Assembly (NCBI GenBank): GCA_963627615.1
Contig: CAVGBV010000088.1
Location: forward strand, 1-8,452
Length of the DNA stretch: 8,452 bases
Direction: 5' to 3'
Source: Faecimorpha sp963627615
GTDB taxonomy: Bacteria > Bacillota > Clostridia > Lachnospirales > Bianqueaceae
The notes below the pieces were generated by a model. That model had not been told where the DNA came from. It saw nothing but the letters and a program-made list of their open reading frames with translations, and ran no database searches. Numbering within the stretch: the first letter of the stretch is position 1; each line of letters opens with the position of its first letter. The position numbers were made by a program, and so were the translations under genes. Positions 6,559 to 8,452 of the stretch are shown here, in pieces.

Positions 6559-7362
6559 TCAAAAGTGCAGCTGACTTCCTGGCTCTACGCAGTAATGCTT
6601 CTTGTTGACTTCAACCCATAACGGAGTCGCGGACGGGTTATAGCAGAATGTACCGTCAGCAGAAAAACGCAGGGTATCCCAGGCCTTCAGATAATCTACA
6701 ATCTCAATGTTGGTCGCATACCAGATGTTATCCTGACCGCCCATCATCTCGCAGAATTCCTCGATCAATTCCCAATTATCATGTGTCCTGAATTCATAGC
6801 TGTGTCCCCAGACATACATCATGTAGAGATACTGTGTCTTGTTCAGCGCTAAAAAGCGTCGGCCGTTCTCCAGCAAATTATGATTGTGGTGGCAGGTGGA
6901 CTTCCACTCCATGAAGTTGTCAGGCATGGCAAAGCCCTGTGTCTCGGCGACAGTACGGGAATACTCGATACCGCACAGCCGCATGGCTTCCTCGATCTCC
7001 TTGGTATAGGAGCCGTTAGGATAGGACATGCCGCGTACTGTATACCCCGCGACCGCTTCCAAGGCCTTGCGGTCTTCCAGGGTCTGAGCGATGACCTGGC
7101 TCATGGGGCATCGTTCAATAGTCGGATGCGTATAGGTGTGACAGGCGATTTCCATTCCTTCATAGAGATCACGAATCTGCTCCAGAGGGAGGCGTCCCTT
7201 CTCCGGATCGCCGTACAGGCCGGCATTGAGATGGAATGTGCCCTTGATTCCATTTTTGCGGAAGATCTCAACCAGACGGACATCCTCCGGCTTACCGTCA
7301 TCATAGCTCATGGTCAGGACTTTGTGGCGTCCTCCGGGGAAACATTTATAGATCGTATCCAT
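6559..7362 (-). CDS. Polysaccharide deacetylase-like protein (NodB/CE4 family), cytoplasmic form
   Basis: This 267-residue metal-dependent deacetylase-like protein has a NodB-type fold, the family that removes N- or O-acetyl groups from chitin, peptidoglycan, xylan or smaller sugars. Motif 1 reads TMSYDDGKPED (Asp21, Asp22; the usual form is TFDDG). Motif 2 is CHTYTHPT, giving the metal ligands His75 and His79. Motif 3 is represented by RGMSYPNGSY (Arg110). Further along are a His cluster, CHHNH (158-161), and WGHSYEF (His187), which probably supplies the late catalytic or metal-site histidine. There is no signal peptide or membrane anchor, so a cytoplasmic substrate, or at least a non-secreted enzyme, is likely. 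The ATG at 7362 is set by GGAGGT eight bases upstream. The start overlaps the end of the VanZ-like gene by 49 bases, and a strong terminator follows. The natural substrate is not evident. Confidence 0.88.
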   Translation of the reverse strand: MDTIYKCFPGGRHKVLTMSYDDGKPEDVRLVEIFRKNGIKGTFHLNAGLYGDPEKGRLPLEQIRDLYEGMEIACHTYTHPTIERCPMSQVIAQTLEDRKALEAVAGYTVRGMSYPNGSYTKEIEEAMRLCGIEYSRTVAETQGFAMPDNFMEWKSTCHHNHNLLENGRRFLALNKTQYLYMMYVWGHSYEFRTHDNWELIEEFCEMMGGQDNIWYATNIEIVDYLKAWDTLRFSADGTFCYNPSATPLWVEVNKKHYCVEPGSQLHF

Positions 7363-7811
7363 GTTTTTTTACCTCCAATTCTTGAGATGAGATAATATAA
7401 AGTAGATCCCAATACCGCTCCGCAGGTATCGATTCCGACATCCAGAGCATTCATGTACCTCCCGCCGATAAAATACTGATGCCATTCGTCTGAAACGGCA
7501 TAGAGAAATGAGATCAGTATCGCAAATACAAAGCAGGAGCCTGCCGGTCTCTCCAGTCGCCGAAAAAGGTTCATGAGGAGAACGGACAGAATCAGATATT
7601 CTGTAAAGTGAGCGCCCTTACGGATGCACAGATGCAGAATATCCGCAATTGGAGAATCCGGTGCTAAACCGAAAAGAGACAGCACCCAATCCGTTACTTC
7701 CCTGCTCATGGCTCCGGATTGTTCTCCGTTCTGAGAGGAAAACCAGAAGATGATCCCCATCCATAGGAGAACCGCTGCCAATGAGATCAGAATTTTATAT
7801 TTAGGCTTCAT
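7314..7811 (-). CDS. VanZ-like family membrane protein
   Basis: This is a small integral membrane protein of 165 residues from the VanZ-like family. VanZ itself gives low-level teicoplanin resistance, but most family members have no established function, and nothing here suggests a glycopeptide-resistance cluster. Four hydrophobic segments are seen at about residues 6-24, 70-83, 93-106 and 127-143. The conserved family blocks are FSSQNGEQS (24-32), RKGAHFTEY (64-72) and SDEWHQYFIGGRYMNALDVG (107-126), followed by a Gly-rich last helix. The first helix could act as an uncleaved signal anchor. The start ATG 7811 overlaps the end of the Mrp-type gene by 11 bases. The only Shine-Dalgarno-like match, GAAGG, is just three bases away, so translation probably depends on coupling to the upstream gene. 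The last 16 residues are read from bases that also encode the start of the deacetylase. Confidence 0.9.
   Translation of the reverse strand: MKPKYKILISLAAVLLWMGIIFWFSSQNGEQSGAMSREVTDWVLSLFGLAPDSPIADILHLCIRKGAHFTEYLILSVLLMNLFRRLERPAGSCFVFAILISFLYAVSDEWHQYFIGGRYMNALDVGIDTCGAVLGSTLYYLISRIGGKKTWIRSINVSPEDATKS
7371..7376 (-). promoter_or_regulatory. Deacetylase ribosome binding site inside the VanZ-like gene
   Basis: GGAGGT is followed by AAAAAAAC and then ATG 7362, a strong site with 8-base spacing. The same bases encode Gly-Gly-Lys-Lys of the upstream protein, so ribosomes finishing that gene pass directly over this site. The deacetylase frame is -1 relative to the VanZ-like frame. Confidence 0.85.
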
Positions 7812-8452
7812 TGACCTTCATGACAATCCGCTCCGCGGCCTGCTCAAAATACGGAACCTGTACTTCTTCGATTTTACCGGCATCCGCCGCCGCTGCCAGA
7901 GAAGCGTCCATCGGCACCTGCTCCAGCACTTCCAGACCATGGCGCTCCGCAACCTCTTCTACATGGCTTTCGCCGAAGATACGGATTACCTTGCCGCAGT
8001 CCGGACATAGAACATAACTCATATTTTCAATAATGCCCAGCACCTTCAGATTCATTGCCGCAGCCATATTGACGGCTTTTTCTACGATCATGGAGACGAG
8101 CTCCTGCGGTGAGGTTACGATTACGATACCATCCAGCGGAATACTCTGGAATACTGTCAGAGGAACATCACCCGTGCCCGGAGGCATGTCGATCAGCATA
8201 TAGTCGATATCTTCCCAGATAACATCTGTCCAGAACTGCTTGACGGTTCCGGCAATGATAGGACCGCGCCAGATGACAGGCGATGTCTCATCTTCCATCA
8301 GGAGGTTCAGGCTCATTACCTGAATTCCGCCCTTGGAGCTTCCGGGAATCAGACCATCCGCGCAGGCCATAGCGTTCTTGACTCCAAATGCTTTGGGAAT
8401 GGAGGGACCGGTGATATCCGCATCCAGGATACCGACTTTATATCCCATACGA
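7801..8452 (-). CDS. Mrp/NBP35 (ApbC) family Fe-S carrier ATPase, N-terminus outside the window
   Basis: This is a P-loop NTPase of the Mrp/Nbp35 group, cytoplasmic dimers that bind and pass on [4Fe-4S] clusters to apo-proteins. The visible 217 residues begin with RMGYKVGILDADITGPSIP, which corresponds to the segment just after the deviant Walker A loop, so roughly 55-70 residues, including the P-loop and any N-terminal cysteine motif, lie beyond the right edge. The Met at 8448 is internal. Also visible are IWRGPI, the Walker-B-like MLIDMPPGTGD (84-94, counted from that Met), the family-typical VTSPQE and IENMSY, and the cluster-binding CPDC pair (Cys148, Cys151). The C-terminus (VPMDASLAAAADAG and a closing helix) is normal. 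It is the first visible gene of a three-gene overlapping operon. An Fe-S loading role for the nearby cysteine-rich activase-like protein is conceivable but only inferred from proximity. Confidence 0.94.
   Translation of the reverse strand, partial: RMGYKVGILDADITGPSIPKAFGVKNAMACADGLIPGSSKGGIQVMSLNLLMEDETSPVIWRGPIIAGTVKQFWTDVIWEDIDYMLIDMPPGTGDVPLTVFQSIPLDGIVIVTSPQELVSMIVEKAVNMAAAMNLKVLGIIENMSYVLCPDCGKVIRIFGESHVEEVAERHGLEVLEQVPMDASLAAAADAGKIEEVQVPYFEQAAERIVMKVNEA

Noticed and set aside
7314..7811. Glycopeptide resistance determinant because of the VanZ-like family
   Set aside because: No vanA/H/X/Y/R/S-type genes are present, and most VanZ-like proteins are not linked to resistance.
7801..8448. 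Mrp-type protein starting at the Met at 8448
   Set aside because: The frame continues upstream to the window edge (Arg codon at 8449-8451), and the family needs a Walker A loop before this point; the gene is truncated, not short.

Overview
The window looks like a draft-assembly contig piece from an anaerobic, low-to-medium GC Firmicute, most likely a Clostridia/Lachnospiraceae-type gut bacterium. The evidence is strong AGGAGG-type ribosome sites, a TTG start, T-tract intrinsic terminators, tightly overlapping genes, and a very large 2-hydroxyacyl-CoA dehydratase activase-related protein of the kind common in Clostridia. The placement is an inference from gene content; no rRNA or other taxonomic marker is present. 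Two runs of exactly ten N (1092-1101 and 4508-4517) are scaffold gaps, and both fall inside genes.

Layout. A MATE-family exporter, missing its N-terminus, runs rightward from the left edge and ends at 1178. It is convergent with, and overlaps, a leftward HAD phosphatase gene (1138-1827). The exporter's terminator hairpin lies inside the HAD coding sequence. Upstream of HAD, all leftward, come a 30-base intergenic hairpin, a 56-codon Asn/Gln-rich small protein gene (1884-2054), and a 4.26-kb gene (2133-6392). The large gene encodes two activase-type ATPase modules followed by two dehydratase-like cysteine modules in one chain. It has a near-consensus promoter (TTGACA, 17-base spacer, TAAAAT at 6438-6466) and a TTG start. 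A perfect 19-bp terminator stem (6491-6530) separates it from a second leftward operon: an Mrp/NBP35-type ATPase cut by the right edge (7801-8452), a VanZ-like membrane protein (7314-7811) and a NodB/CE4-type polysaccharide deacetylase (6559-7362). These three genes overlap by 11 and 49 bases.

How they may work together. The right operon pairs a probable Fe-S carrier ATPase with a small membrane protein and a sugar deacetylase-like enzyme. Overlaps imply translational coupling, but no single pathway is evident. The large protein is the most unusual gene: one polypeptide carries the parts that classical 2-hydroxyacyl-CoA dehydratase systems spread over an activator homodimer and a two-subunit dehydratase. 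Its substrate is unknown. The small Asn/Gln-rich gene and HAD may be co-transcribed with it or have their own weak promoter. No mobile element, CRISPR array, rRNA or tRNA was seen, and no stretch longer than 300 bases lacks a gene.
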